A DNA stretch of 64,000 nt from Pachypanchax playfairii (Eukaryota; Chordata; Actinopteri; Cyprinodontiformes; Aplocheilidae). Within the stretch, counting starts at the first letter, position 1. Every line of letters begins with the position of its first letter. The stretch covers positions 9,104,747 through 9,168,746 of the forward strand of contig SSNP01000004.1 of assembly GCA_006937955.1 (NCBI GenBank), written 5' to 3'. A model generated the notes under the pieces. It was not told the origin of the DNA. It did no database searches and was given only the letters and a program-made list of their open reading frames with translations. The translations under genes and the position numbers were made by a program. This document shows positions 10,650-22,401 of this stretch, one piece after another.

Positions 10650-12379
10650 TATGTAAAGATCCTGTTTGTTGCCTCATTCCAGGGATCCTCTCCTTCAGAC
10701 TTTCTCATCTCTACACATCTACTGCTATCTGTTAGTGAATCCTCAGTTTATTGACAAACAGGAGAAAGCAGATGAGGATAGCAAAGATCACCTCTGACAC
10801 TTGGACCACCAACACTGACATCCCTCAGCGATCTGTCCTCTCTTCAGTGCTCTTGAAGTTTGTAGACAAAATAACAACCACAATGATCTAAAGCAGGTGA
10901 CAAGTTTGGAGGTTGAACAGCTGTCATATTGGAGCTGATAGAACAACCTGGAGCTGAACATTAAGGCTGTGAAGACAACAGTGGAGTTCAGGAGAAAGCC
11001 ACCAACACTTCTCTCCCATGTCCAGCTGTTCTGTGTCACTTTCAAGATCCAGGGCACTATATCACCTAAGATCTGAAATAGGAGAACAACATATTTGCCA
11101 TCTCCAACAAGGCCCAACAGAGGATGTACTGAAGAAGTTTGGTCTGCCAAAGGAACTGCAGAGTTCACCTGCAGTCCAGTTCTTACACAGCAATGGCTGA
11201 ATCTATCCTGAGCTTCTCAATGTGTGGTTAGTTTGGTTCAGCCACCAAGAAGGAGAGAAACAGACTGCAAAAACAGTAAAGGACTCAGTGATGCCTCTCT
11301 GCCCTCATCAGGTACTTGAACACATCAAGGAGCAAGAAACAGGTGAGAAAAATCTTTTTGAGCTCCTTCCCTCAGGGAGAAGATACATAAGTCTACAAAC
11401 CAGGGTGGAACACCACAAAAACCTTTTCTCCTTTCATGCCGCCCTTCTAAACAGCTATCCATGCACCTGTTATCAGATCTGCTTCTGTCTGTCTTTTCTT
11501 TATATGTCTGCTATGTTTATTTGTTAGCTTGTTTACTTATTTGCCCTGATAACTATCTATATATTGTACATCGTCTGTGAATGTCTGTAAATGATTCTTG
11601 AGAGCTGCCAACAGCCAGACTCAAATTCCCCGTGTGGGAAAAACACATATTAGGCCAATAAATATGACTCTGATTCAGATATTTTAGAAAGGACCTCTAC
11701 TGAAATCTATGTTTAACTCTTGCTCTCAAATCTCTTGAGAGATATTGCATGAAGCGTGGTGTGCAAATATGACTAAAAGAAGAGAAAGCTGTCTTATGAA
11801 GATGTATTTCATTACAGACTTTTATTATGCAAAAATGGCAATGTAAAAAAGGAAAACAAAAGTAGTGATGGACAAAGAAGCGCTAAAGTTTAGGACAATT
11901 ATTGAACAAAAAACCTATTTTCAAGGCAGCTGAAAGATCTGCTGCACAAATCCTCAACTCATCCTTTTTTTGAGTGCCATCATCTTTGTCTCATCTTCTC
12001 TTGAAGTTCTGAAAAATTTGATGTACACTACAGCTAAATAAGTAGCAATAATTTTAACGTGGTCATTCTTGTAATTGAAATTGTCAGACTTAGTTAGAAT
12101 CAGCGGGATTTTTCTTTCATTCTTAATCAGTATTTTATAATCTAATAACTTGTCATGGTCACCATGGAACCTGCCAAGAGTGTAATTGTAACACTAAATC
12201 AAGAGGGATCAAGAGAGTAAAATGTTAGATTTAGAATTTTTACAAGTGATCCAGTTGAGTCGAAGAAAATAAAATTCCATACTGAGTGGCAAATTTGTTC
12301 TGAAAGTACTTCCTGCACTGTGTAGAAATAGAGTTGTAGAAAAATAATTTGTCTTTTTGCATGTTATAGAAACTTTTAG
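10650..12379 (+). repeat. Copy 2 of the 1.73-kb duplication, including a second LINE 3' end
   Basis: This 1730-bp block matches 8897-10639 apart from one 13-bp deletion and a few substitutions. It includes the L2-like LINE C-terminal frames, the AATAAA at 11657-11662 and the 700-bp unique tail. After 12379 the sequence continues into DNA not seen after copy 1. One copy is probably an allele of the other, so LINE and frame counts from this region should be halved. Confidence 0.95.
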
Positions 12380-13130
12380 TTCCAGTCTACAGCTGGACAG
12401 ATTATTACAAGAACATCTGCTGCATATGGTGTTTAAATCCAGTGCCAGGATAGAATACAAGTAGGGTGATATGGCCTGCAGCATGTATCTCAATATTTTG
12501 TGGCTTTATTGTAATACATAATACACACTGTTCTTGATATTTCAACATCTGCTTTAAAACTATATGAAGATTCTCCTCACTAATGTATAAAATGCAACAC
12601 TGTTTCTCAAAAGTACTCTATTGATTGTTTTTAATGTACAGAGAATAAGGACAAAGAGTAACGTTTAATGTGGAAAAAAAATAATATGAACAGTACTGTT
12701 ACTTTAAGTTGAGTGACTTGCTGGGATTATAAAAAACAGGCTTTTTTCTGTGTTCCTTGTGTTGTACTATAGAACTGTTTTGGCAAAGAAAAGAAGTGGT
12801 CATTTGCTTCACAGCAAGATTATTTCACATTTACATTGCTGTAGGAGGACCTGTAGACATGCAAAGTTTAGTTTAGTCTTTCTTTAGCTGTGGACAACAC
12901 TTCAGGTGAAATAAATATGTGGCACTGCTCCATTTTTGCTGATTTTTTTAGATAACCACATTTTGTTCAGTCTTCCTCACAAAATCGGAACCACTGTCAT
13001 CATGAATTCTGTGTTTTGTTCTGAACCAAATAGTTTGTTTAGCTAAACAGCGACCAAGGATCTTGTTTCTTTTCAATCATCTCCAACAACATCAGAATAA
13101 GCTGGTGTCCACCTCTACCTGTTTGTTTCT
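12380..13130. other. Unique A+T-rich sequence between LINE remnants
   Basis: No coding or repeat signal is recognised. Confidence 0.5.
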
Positions 13131-13858
13131 ATAAGTCAGGTGAAAAAGCAGCTGGAGAGACCTAACAGGAACAAGGCAGTGGGTCCAGATGGGATTCTGC
13201 AGCAACTCTTCAACCTTAGCCTCACCCAGGAGAAGGTACCAGATCCATGAAAAACATCCTGCCTTGTTCCAGTACCAAAGACATCTCATCCATCAGACCT
13301 TAATGACACATCATGAATGTCTTGGAGAGACTCATATTGGTCCACCTAAATAAGCAAACAAGCACGTTTCAAGATCCACTGCAGTTTGCTTATCACTATT
13401 GGGTTGGAGTGGAAGACGCCATCATACACCTGCTTCAACAAACCCACTGTCATCTGGACAAAGCAGGCTTCCTGAGGATGCTTAGATCTCTCAACACTAG
13501 CAACAAGATGTTGACGATCTTCTATAAGGCCATTGAGGAGAGTGTGATCACATCTACAGTCACCTTTTGGGGGCGGAGCATCAGGGCAGGTGATGTAAAG
13601 AGGCAGAACAAGCTGATAAAGAAGGCAGGTTCTGTTCTGGGGACTGATCTGGATCCTCTTGACTCTCAAAAGAGGATGTGCTGAAAATGAAGAACATCAT
13701 GAAAAACCCACATTATCCTCTTTATAACACTGAAACTGAACAACAGAGTATCTTCAGTCAGAAGCTTCTTCAGAGCCTCTGCAACACAAACCTCTACAGG
13801 ACATCCTTCCTGCACACAGCTAAAACAATCTACAATGAATCGCTGAAAAAACACTGAG
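13131..13858 (+). pseudogene. LINE reverse-transcriptase pseudogene with internal deletion
   Basis: The frame starts with a segment like QVKKQLERPNRNKAVGPDG (13135), typical of the fingers region of fish non-LTR reverse transcriptases. It continues as KTSCLVPVPKTSHPSDLND and then DPLQFAYHYWVGVEDAIIHLL with HLDKAG. At about 13466 the sequence jumps to FLRMLRSLNTSNKML (thumb region) and goes on through TFWG, KKAGSVLG and YRTSFL-like segments to a stop near 13857. The region that normally lies between, including the FxDFSSAF and FADD catalytic motifs, is missing, a loss I estimate at about 200 residues. Several stops also break the frame. It is a different family from the 8.6-kb LINE, and only the protein region remains. 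Confidence 0.75.
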
Positions 13859-15203
13859 TTATTACAACATATAATTTAATTAATAAAGTATCTTTGAAAT
13901 TAGATTATTGCTAAACTACTGTTTCTGAATTAACTCAACTGGAAGATTACATGTTTTTGACCTTGTTTTGCTGTCTGAATTCTCTCTTTTCTGTTTAACA
14001 CGGAAACACTGTACATGTTGAAGAATTTTCTGGATGGATAATGGAGCTATCAGTGTGTTGTGAGTTGTCATTAGGAATGTGAGGAAAGTTAAACTTCTCA
14101 TACTAATACAAACAGTGCCAAGGCAGTTTGTACACTGTAATACTACTGATATAGTCAAAAAGTTGGAAATATTTTAGGAGTCCAGCCCCAAAAACAAGTA
14201 TCATAAAAGCTCATTTTCAGAGGAACTGAGCAAGAAACTGAGCTTTGCTGTCTTACTTGCAAATGCTGCAAATGGACCATGCAGCAGCTTAAGTGGCAAA
14301 AAAAGACAGCTTTATCCCAGTCTGTGTTGCTTTATCCATTTCAGCTGGTCATTATTATTTTGCTGTTTTTAGCAGTGCTGAAAGAGGAAAAAAATACGTC
14401 ATATGAAATGCTTGTCATTTTATCATTAATCTTCAAGGAGCTTGAATGAGGCAAACACATGAGAAGTAACACAAGCAGATAGTGAGAGGTGACGATAAAA
14501 CACAGGCTCTTGTTTTTGTTTTGTCATTCTGGTCCATTTCACAAACATGCTTGTTTGAAATGTCAGGTGAAGGCAAGAGCTGCGAGTACATCCATCCACA
14601 GAGCATTAGTACTGTAGACACATGAGATCGTAAAGAGATGGGCAGGGTAGTGAGAAGCCATTGTTAGCAACAGTAAATTTTATGCTGAGTGCTCCTCCAA
14701 TGTTCAGTGCACATGAGAGGTGAGGTGAGGGTGATATGTGTATATGATTGTTAGTACACTGCTGTGGGTATGGGAGGAGGCGGTTGTTCCAATGTGTGTG
14801 TGTGTAATGTGGTACATTTCTGTCATGCATTCAGAGAGAACATGCTATTACCTGCTGTCATTGCTTCCCCTTTTGCTTTGGAAAGTTTTGATGCATTTTT
14901 AAATCCAATTGTTACCATGGAAATGCCAGATTTTTATCTTTTTTTTGTCAAGTGCTCAACGAAAGGCTGGTGCATAGCAAGGACTGAAGGTGACAGAAGC
15001 TGAAATGTGTTCAAGTGATTCAAAAAGACCTCGCTTCCAAATGCAAGGTCACACCCTGTCTATTCTCAAAGGAAACAAAGTTTACTTTTGAACTAAATTA
15101 AAGAGTTAATGTCAGAATAAAGTACATTATTCCTTGATTAAAAGAAAACAATTGCAAAAATCTCATCCAATGCTTCACTGAAAACTTACACCTAAACAGA
15201 AAT
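13859..15203. other. Unique sequence
   Basis: No gene is recognised. A mixed-composition block around 14430-14850 has some CNE-like texture and a short TGTGTGTG stretch. All frames are short. Confidence 0.45.
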
Positions 15204-15217
15204 TTAACCCTCTGGGG
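15204..15217 (+). mobile_element. Possible piggyBac-type terminus
   Basis: TTAA at 15204-15207 is followed directly by CCCTCTGGGG. That matches the TTAA target plus CCC-starting terminal repeat seen in many piggyBac elements. I could not find a matching inverted end followed by TTAA within the next 2 kb, so this is a lone terminus at best. Confidence 0.3.
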
Positions 15218-15489
15218 TTTTTTGGAGAAATAAACCTCGCCTGACTTTTTTTTTGTTTAAATGCTACTAAAACACCACCTTTCAATGCCCCATAATGTCC
15301 TATACCTTGTTTTTTTATTTTGAATTGAAATATCATAAACTGCTGTGTAAATGAGGCTCCTTTGCTTGAAATAAAGAGTATTAGAATAAAAAATACAAAA
15401 AGAAAAATTAGGCGAAAATTAGAATATCACACTCTATTCAAGAAAAACCTACACTAAAAATCAATGAATATGAAAAAAAAAATTTGACA

Positions 15490-15745
15490 ACCACGCGTCA
15501 TGCGCAAAAGACAAAGGCTCTGATTGGAACACCGACTTTGACACGACACTTTATCCTTTGTGAATGGGCTAGAGCAATGCCGGAACTACCGTCTGAAAGC
15601 TTGGATTTTCCCGATTTAGAGGGGAAAAAAAGTAAGTTTCTATCTTTTATGGTTCGGAAGCTATGTTCGATTAAACACAACAAAGTCCCTGGCATCGTCG
15701 ACGATGACGGTGTCCCCATAGCGTTAAAACTCATTAATTTTTAAG
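15490..15745 (+). other. CpG-bearing island with an 86-codon open frame
   Basis: Within CpG-poor DNA this 250-bp stretch has many CpG dinucleotides, for example CACGCGTCATGCGC near 15493 and CATCGTCGACGATGACGG near 15693. It is open in one plus frame (15484-15744) and in one minus frame (15498-15734). I recognise neither peptide. It may be the relatively young interior of a transposon whose left terminus is at 15204, or a captured exon. CpG retention suggests recent arrival or lack of germline methylation. Confidence 0.4.
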
Positions 15746-18550
15746 TTATTAAATCAGCTGATTTTGATTTGACAAAAACTGTATCCATCACATTAGTCCC
15801 AAATGTTGCTAAAACAATAAATTATATGTATCACACGGTCTTTGTTCCATTGATTCATCAAGTTCACACCCTTGAAGACTGTGTACAATGAATCACTTCA
15901 ATAGATTTTGACCACTGAGACAAATGACCAGGTTCAAAGGTCACTGATTGTGAGAAGGACACGTGAGGATGAAATTGCAAGGGTAGTGGAACTGAAAGAA
16001 CACTCAGCAAATGAATGAAAAGATAAAGAGGTACAAATATATCTTTGATAAAACAGCAAAAAGTAAGATTAACTTAAAGATGTGTTTTGAAGAGAGACTA
16101 GAAGAAGAAGAATCATCCAGCCTCCAGGTTCTCCAAAAATCTAATATACATCTCTGTTTCTTCTGAGGAGGCAGGTAGATTGTTGCAAAATTTAAGGTCT
16201 TGCCTTTTTCTTTCAGTTTTTTATTTAGAATCAGCTGCAGAATAATTGCAACTGGTATCAAGTGAGAGTTTGTTTTGGTGATGTGCCAGCAGCACCCAAA
16301 AGCGTGTCTGAGAGAAATGGGAAAAGCATCACCAAGGAGGACAAAGAAATTACTGCACTAAGCCTCAAGGGTCCCTCAGGCCATATTCTAAGGAGGCTAG
16401 AGGGTGAATATAGCTCTGTACACTCCATTTGTACCTCCTCTGTCTTCCAGTAGTAGGAAATGGCTGACTAGATGCTAATAAGCTTGCTCTGTCATGCTTA
16501 GACAGTCAGACCTGGTGCAACTGCATGTTAAGATAAAGAGCCTACATTTGGTAATGCCAAATCCCAAAGGTCCTAGATCCCACTTGAGTTTTAGCATATA
16601 AATGAGCATACTGTAAGTAATGCAAATATATTTCCAGAAAACTTTGCCTGTCCTCCTTTTCTCCACTCAAACTACAAGAGAAACTTCTTTCTAAACATAA
16701 ATCCATCTGCTATCCAAGCTGGTGTTTCTGCCTGGAGATAGCTTTTGTTCATGGCTGGCTGGCCTTACATTTTGTGGTTGGTGATTGGCAGTGTCCAGTG
16801 GGCCAGTTCCTTGAAGACTCCCCATGTTCTGTCTAGAGGTCCTCTGCTATCGATTTCCTGCTTGTGCTCACTGCTTGACCTGCCAATCAATAGTCAGAAC
16901 AGTGGGATGTCATTGGAAGCAAGTTGACGACATGTGATGTTTGGCAGACGTGTAACTGGTGGTACTGAAGGAGCAAAACATATTATGAAGAGAGTGAGAG
17001 AAAGAGAGAGAGAGCTGAGAAAAAGTGAGCTCACGGTAAACTTTCGAGTTGGAGAAAGTAAAGTTAATCTTGAATTAAAAAGCAATGAAGTGCTCATATA
17101 TTTGTGGGAGAGATTCTCTGAAATCCTATCACTTTTGGACTGAAGCACCTTGCACCAGGCAGTGATTCAGGAATAGTTATTTTCTTTCTCTGTAAAGTTC
17201 AAGTGAGGGCGCCTTACTGTATTCATTTGATCCAAGAAACAAGTGATTAGCTGTGAAGAATAAATCATCAGAGGAATTTATCTGAACTGAAAACAGTGGA
17301 GTAGAAACAACCAAGTAACATTAGACCCCCAGAGTTTTGCTTTTTGGATTTTGAAATTGGACTCAAAGGAGAGCTTGAATAAATACATAAAATTTTCTAG
17401 TGAGGACCACAGTGAGTGGAACACATCTTTCTAATTCAGCATTTTTGTGGCAATGCCACTCAAAGTGTTTTTTTTTTTATATGTGACAGCTGACTTAATT
17501 AGACACTGGCAAGTAAATTCCTGTGGCAATGATTAAAACATTTGGATTTCCACATAAATTTCCTCAAACTTAACTAAAACAGTTTTTTTTTTCAGGAAAC
17601 AAAGACCACCGAGGAGACTAAAGCTGCTCCTGTAACCTTGAGCTATGATTTAAAACCTTTTGACTACATTTACTTGATTCTTTCTCATCAAATAAGGCTC
17701 AGACTTGGCAAAGCAGATTCCCAGAGGAACTCTTTTTTTTCCTGGCACACTTTGTGACCAAAACATTAAGAACAGCATATAGAAACATTTTGCGACTTCA
17801 AAAAAAACAGTTGTGATTCTGATATTTTATATACACAAAATACAAAACTTTGTTTTATCAAAAATGTTTTAAAAACATGTGCACAATGCAGAAATTAAAT
17901 AAATCAATGCCAAATATAAATTTATATATATATTAAAATGTTAGTACATTTAATTTGAATATACATATTACATTTTATCCATCTAATTTATTGACTTAAT
18001 ACCACAAAAATTAAGAATATTTGATGTTTTACAAGATTTCATGAAGTCAAATTTAAGCGATAAAGTTTGTTTGCCTTAAAATTGAATAAATAAATTGTGT
18101 TGCAGGGTAAAATAACTTCAATATATTTTGTATATTTTGGTACAAATCAAACTGTAAAGGCTGTCACTAATTACCTTCTGACACAGTTAAGAGTTAAGCA
18201 AGAGAACACAATCAATTTTTGATGAGCTTGTTATCATAATGGTTGCTTCTCTCCATTAATGTGTCCTGCTGTAATCTTCATAGACCAGCTGGCATGAAAT
18301 ATACATCCACATAAATAGTTTAACATTGTGCTGAATTCTGCTTCATGCCCTAACACTTCCAGGAACTTCACCATGTCAGTCTGTCCAAATAAAATGTTTT
18401 AATCTCCTATAATTAAAGTAAAACATTTTATGTTTCCAAACATTCATACATCTAATTTTTTTTTTTTTTTCTCTCTCACTGATGGCAGTTTATTTTTCAG
18501 ACGAACTGGGTGACACGTTCCAAAAAAAGACATTTAAAAACTTTTTTTTT
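15746..18550. other. Unique sequence
   Basis: No gene is recognised. The 16260-16680 segment has mixed composition and may include conserved DNA. A GAGA-rich stretch lies at 16990-17015. The segment 17800-18150 is very A+T-rich. Confidence 0.45.
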
Positions 18551-18559
18551 TCAATAACT

Positions 18560-18935
18560 TTGCAAGGATGGCTGAAGCAGCTGATACAAAGCTATTTTGT
18601 TGTCAAGGGCACCAGCGTCAGCAGAATCAAACAGCGGTAGACTTAGCATCAAGTTGTCTGCAAAGGAAACACTTTCCCCATAGCTTCTCTGACAGTTATG
18701 AGAAACCGCCATTAGTGCATTATGCATAATTGTACATGCACTACTATCAAGTGTCAGTGAAAGACAACGAACGGAGCAGCTCTCTGTCGACAATTGCACA
18801 TTTGTTATTGTGAACCATCAGCATTTCTCTATGTAAATGGAGTTGCTACAAAGGGCCATTTTCCAATCTGCTGCCATGAAATCACTCTACCTATCTCTGG
18901 TAATGACCAACCTTGGAAGTGGATTTCCACTCAAT
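18560..18935. promoter_or_regulatory. Candidate conserved non-coding element
   Basis: A 370-bp block of balanced composition free of simple repeats lies in A+T-rich DNA. At its centre ATTATGCATAAT (18719-18730) is a perfect 12-bp palindrome containing a POU/octamer-like ATGCATAA core. It lies between GTGCAT (18715-18720) and ATGCAC (18737-18742), which are inverted relative to each other. The texture is that of a vertebrate enhancer, but no cross-species comparison was possible. Confidence 0.3.
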
Positions 18936-19229
18936 TTATTTTATGAATGACAACAGTGAGAAGAAAATACAAACCTCCAACCTGGACAAAACGTTTTAAA
19001 AGAAAGTATATTTCTGAAAATTTGAAGAGGCAGTATGATGCCTGTCCTGGCAGTGATGAATGGTGTACATAAATGCAGATGATTTTTTTTTCTTTCTTTT
19101 GCAACGCTCATCATGTTTAAGAACACGTCATGGGTTTTTTGTTTTTTTGTGGTTGTGTTTCTTTTCAATTAGAGCTGCTAAATTATTTGGAACTACACAA
19201 AAACCTACGAGCCAATTTTTATAGGTGCA

Positions 19230-19670
19230 CATCTTATTGATTGTCCATAGAGCGTGTACACCTACACACAGACTGAGAAACACACACATCTAATATAGAT
19301 AAAGCAGTACAGTGAAAAGATGACTCCTCTTCAGGGCATCAAGGTTATCGTCAGGGAGAGAAAAATAAACTCCCCCTCTCCATCTGAAAGTCTTTTTGAT
19401 CAGCTCCCCAGTTGCTTTGATCAGCTGCTTATCATTAGTGATTGGCTATGATCAAGAATCAAGATGTGTACTTGACAGTCCAGTGTGTGTGATTAGACAA
19501 GAACAGAGAGAGAGACTGTAGAGTGAAAAGAGCTGGAAGGCTGCAAGGCACCCTTCCCATCCAGACATACTATAGTGTAATTAGACATTAGCGCCCAGCA
19601 GGAAGTCAGCTAACATGAGCTGAACCCCCGATTAGAACGATCAGAGATAATTCACTTTAATAAGTACATG
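19230..19670. promoter_or_regulatory. Candidate enhancer with repeated TTTGATCAGCT motifs
   Basis: TTTGATCAGCT occurs at 19395-19405 and again at 19416-19426, 21 bp apart, which is close to two helical turns. A related GATCAAG lies at 19450-19456. CTTTGATC is the core recognised by TCF/LEF factors, and CAGCTG (an E-box) overlaps the second copy. TAATTAG homeodomain-type sites follow at 19578. The block is balanced in composition and flanked by A+T-rich DNA. Regulation through Wnt/TCF is inference from the motif only. Confidence 0.35.
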
Positions 19671-21071
19671 GCAGACCACTGGACTCACGCAAGTAGAGAT
19701 AAAACTGGATGTTTTTGTAATTACTACTTAATTGGTGCATGCAGGGCAGCAGGTTTTAATGCAATGTTTCAAAAGACAGAAGCAATGCATAAAAATAAAA
19801 CCCTCTATCAAAACCTCACTGGGTTTGCTGTTCATGATATACATCTTTTTGTCATTTACACGTTTGAATCTACCTGAAGTTTTAAACACTAAAATCAAAA
19901 ATGTCATGAATATAATTTACTACAAAAGCAGAAGCCTCTAAGGAGATTTCAAAAATACAACAGCAAGAAAGAGAAACTGAACAAAGTTCCATCCTTGAAT
20001 AAAAAAAATAAAAAATCTATAAATGACACTTTCAGCTAGAGATGATAAAAATGCTCACAATATTATAGCAAAGGGCATCTTTGGTGAAATAAAAAGAAAA
20101 CTCTCTCCCCAAACGGCCACCTAAGAGACACTGCTCTTTAATATCAGAGGCTGTTAAGCGTAGCTCAAAGCTACAGACATTGACAAGCTTTGTCTGTGGG
20201 GACCTGAGGAGATAAGCGTGGCACACCGACAAACACAACACTTGACTTTTCTTGATCATCAGCTGCAGCTGCACAGGGAATACAAAGTCAATGGTTGTTT
20301 TTCTATTTGAATACAATATCTATTTAGGAGTACAAATAAAGAGGGGGAAGAAGAATAAAAAAACATTCCAATCCCACAAGAGTGGGATCAATCATCAACT
20401 AATTTTACTGGACTGCTCATGTGAGACACAGCTGGGAGTGTGGGCTCCCCCGACAGGCCTTAGTGAGCTGGGCCTCTGCTCTGCAACACTGCATTAGGGT
20501 TTGTAGGCATGATTAAACTGTTTGTGTTTTACAACACACTGCATTTTACACACGCACACACACACTCATACTATATGCACCAAGTACAATAAAAAGCTGT
20601 TCAATTCTAACTGAGTGGAAACTTTAGAACCAACAAAAACTATATGGGACAAAAAGTCTTAACAGGACGGCATTTTTTATGATTTAATTGAGCAAAAAAA
20701 AAAAAAAAACAGTAGTTCAAAATTAAACAAAGAAGATTTGAAACCTATACGTTTCTAAGTTTCTATCAACTAATTGATCCAAGATTGTTCCTGCTGTAAG
20801 TTTTCCCTTGTGTTTATTGGTTCTACTTAATGAGATACAATGTCATTGCAATACACACACACTTGTTGTTTTTTCAGTGTCATGGTCTTTAACTTGTATA
20901 ACTTGAATAATATGTTGAGCAAGATTTTATTTTCATGGTCATAAAATTTTTATTTTATTGTTTTTTTGGTTCCCATTATGTGGTAAAAATGTACCATTTG
21001 TTCACCAGAAAAAGGCATGTGTTTTTGCTCTGCAGTTCTTATGAATGTACTGTTTAAAGTTTTATCATTAG
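19671..21071. other. Unique sequence
   Basis: No gene is recognised. It contains a short CA repeat at 20548-20567 and an A run at 20694-20709. Confidence 0.5.
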
Positions 21072-21141
21072 AAAAAAAAAAAAAAAAAAAAAAAGAGGGA
21101 NNNNNNNNNNAAAAAAAAAAAAAAAAAAAAAAAAAGAGGGA
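21072..21141 (+). repeat. Poly-A tract duplicated around an assembly gap
   Basis: An A run (21072-21094) followed by GAGGGA precedes the gap. An A run (21111-21135) followed by GAGGGA comes after it. The same short sequence on both sides means two contig ends overlap but were not merged, as at 10640. The true genome probably has a single A run. Confidence 0.9.
21101..21110. other. Assembly gap of 10 N
   Basis: Ten Ns separate the two copies of the A-run plus GAGGGA sequence. Confidence 1.
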
Positions 21142-22204
21142 GTCACAGAATCAGTTGCTTGAAGATGATAAACAAGAGGAGGTTATTTTTCTTTTCTGGC
21201 AGCTTCTGTTTGATTGTCTGAACTGGCTACAAAAAGTATTCTGCCCGAGTCTAAGAAAATGTCTGGTCCTGGCGAGACATGTCAAACTGTGAAACAAGTC
21301 AATAGCTGAACTGGAATCCAAAAAGGAAAAAGGTGAAAAGACTAACATGACACATGTCTAAGAAGTTATTTTTATTTTTTATGGTTTTGAGCTCAATGAT
21401 AATTGTTTATATATTTAAAAATGTTTTTTTAGAATTAATACAAATCATGATACAAATAATCAGAGTATCCAAATTTAAGAAACACTGACCCTCTGCTAAA
21501 GAACTCTGTCAATGCTAATACCTATTCCATATTAGAGTGACAATATTTTACAACTTTTAAATTAAGGATTATAAAAGTATGTAAAACTGTTCCTCTGTGA
21601 CATTTTGTACATCTGCAAATATAAAAGTATTAATTACACAGATCCTATTCAGTAGGAGGCTGCTGACTTCAAGCCCCCTGATCATCTGGTCCCTTTAAAA
21701 AAACACACCATTTATAGCATTTCTGTGTGTTTAAATGATTGTGACTGAGCAGAATGACTCAAATCCCTTTAACAAATTGGAAATAAGAGGACATGAACTG
21801 TCATGCATAAAAGCTTTATGAAAAAGGAAATGTAATATTGCTCTTACTTGAAGTTATGAGCTCAAAGAAGAATAAAAAAATGAATTTTCACAGTTCTGAA
21901 AAGAATATGGAGCTAGAAATTGGTTTATTAGCCATCACCTTACATAGAGGAAAAGACCCCAAATTGAACCACCTTAAATCCTTTTAACAAGCTTGATTTT
22001 TTTATTTAATCGAAAACTGCTCTTGTTGGTCAAATTATACTGTAGTTATTACACAAACTCATTTGACAGCCATAAAAATCAGATCTAAAAGACTTTATGT
22101 AAAAAAGAAGCCAAGACAAAGACATGATTTTAATTATTTCTCTTATTATTAACAATATATTTTAAGTATAGTAGCTGTTGACAAAGGACAGCTTTTACAG
22201 CATC
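21142..22204. other. Unique A+T-rich sequence
   Basis: No gene or repeat is recognised. Confidence 0.5.
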
Positions 22205-22401
22205 CATCCAGCAATAATAGCCACATTTTGTTCCGATGGTACAAGAAATAGGCCCATAATAAAGGCTTTGATGTTCCATATTTCATAAAGATTTCCCAAA
22301 GCGTACTACAAAAGACCTGGTCGTCAGCCTTCTCCAGGTCTGCGAATCCTTTAGAGATTGGTTAGCCAAACTCCAATGTAGCCTCCAGTATCCTGGCAAA
22401 A
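22205..22401 (-). pseudogene. Minus-strand LINE reverse-transcriptase remnant
   Basis: Read on the minus strand, the sequence includes GACCTGGAGAAGGCTGACGACCAGGT. Its translation, ADLEKADDQVF, aligns with the FVDLEKAFDRVPR motif A of a widespread fish LINE. Flanking nucleotides (GGAGTTTGGCTAACCAATC before; TGGGAAATCTTTATGAAATATGG after) follow the same consensus. At the upstream end CCAGGATACTGGA joins directly to this part, so an internal piece is missing there too. The remnant is about 200 bp, with a stop and a frameshift. Confidence 0.65.

Noticed and set aside
10469..10708. Frame crossing the Ns at 10640
   Set aside because: It spans an assembly gap of unknown true content.
8897..12379. 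A genuine segmental duplication
   Set aside because: Copy borders coincide exactly with the 10-N gap, and the second gap at 21.1 kb shows the same flank repetition, so an assembly artefact is far more likely.
17330..17345. Right-hand piggyBac-type end (ACCCCCAGAG) to pair with 15204
   Set aside because: It is not followed by TTAA and matches only part of the left end.
21230..21260. AAAAAGTATTCTGCCC resembling another Tc1-like end
   Set aside because: A short match without an inverted partner; likely chance.
21017..21292. Lysine-rich frame crossing the Ns at 21101
   Set aside because: Poly-A translation joined through a gap.
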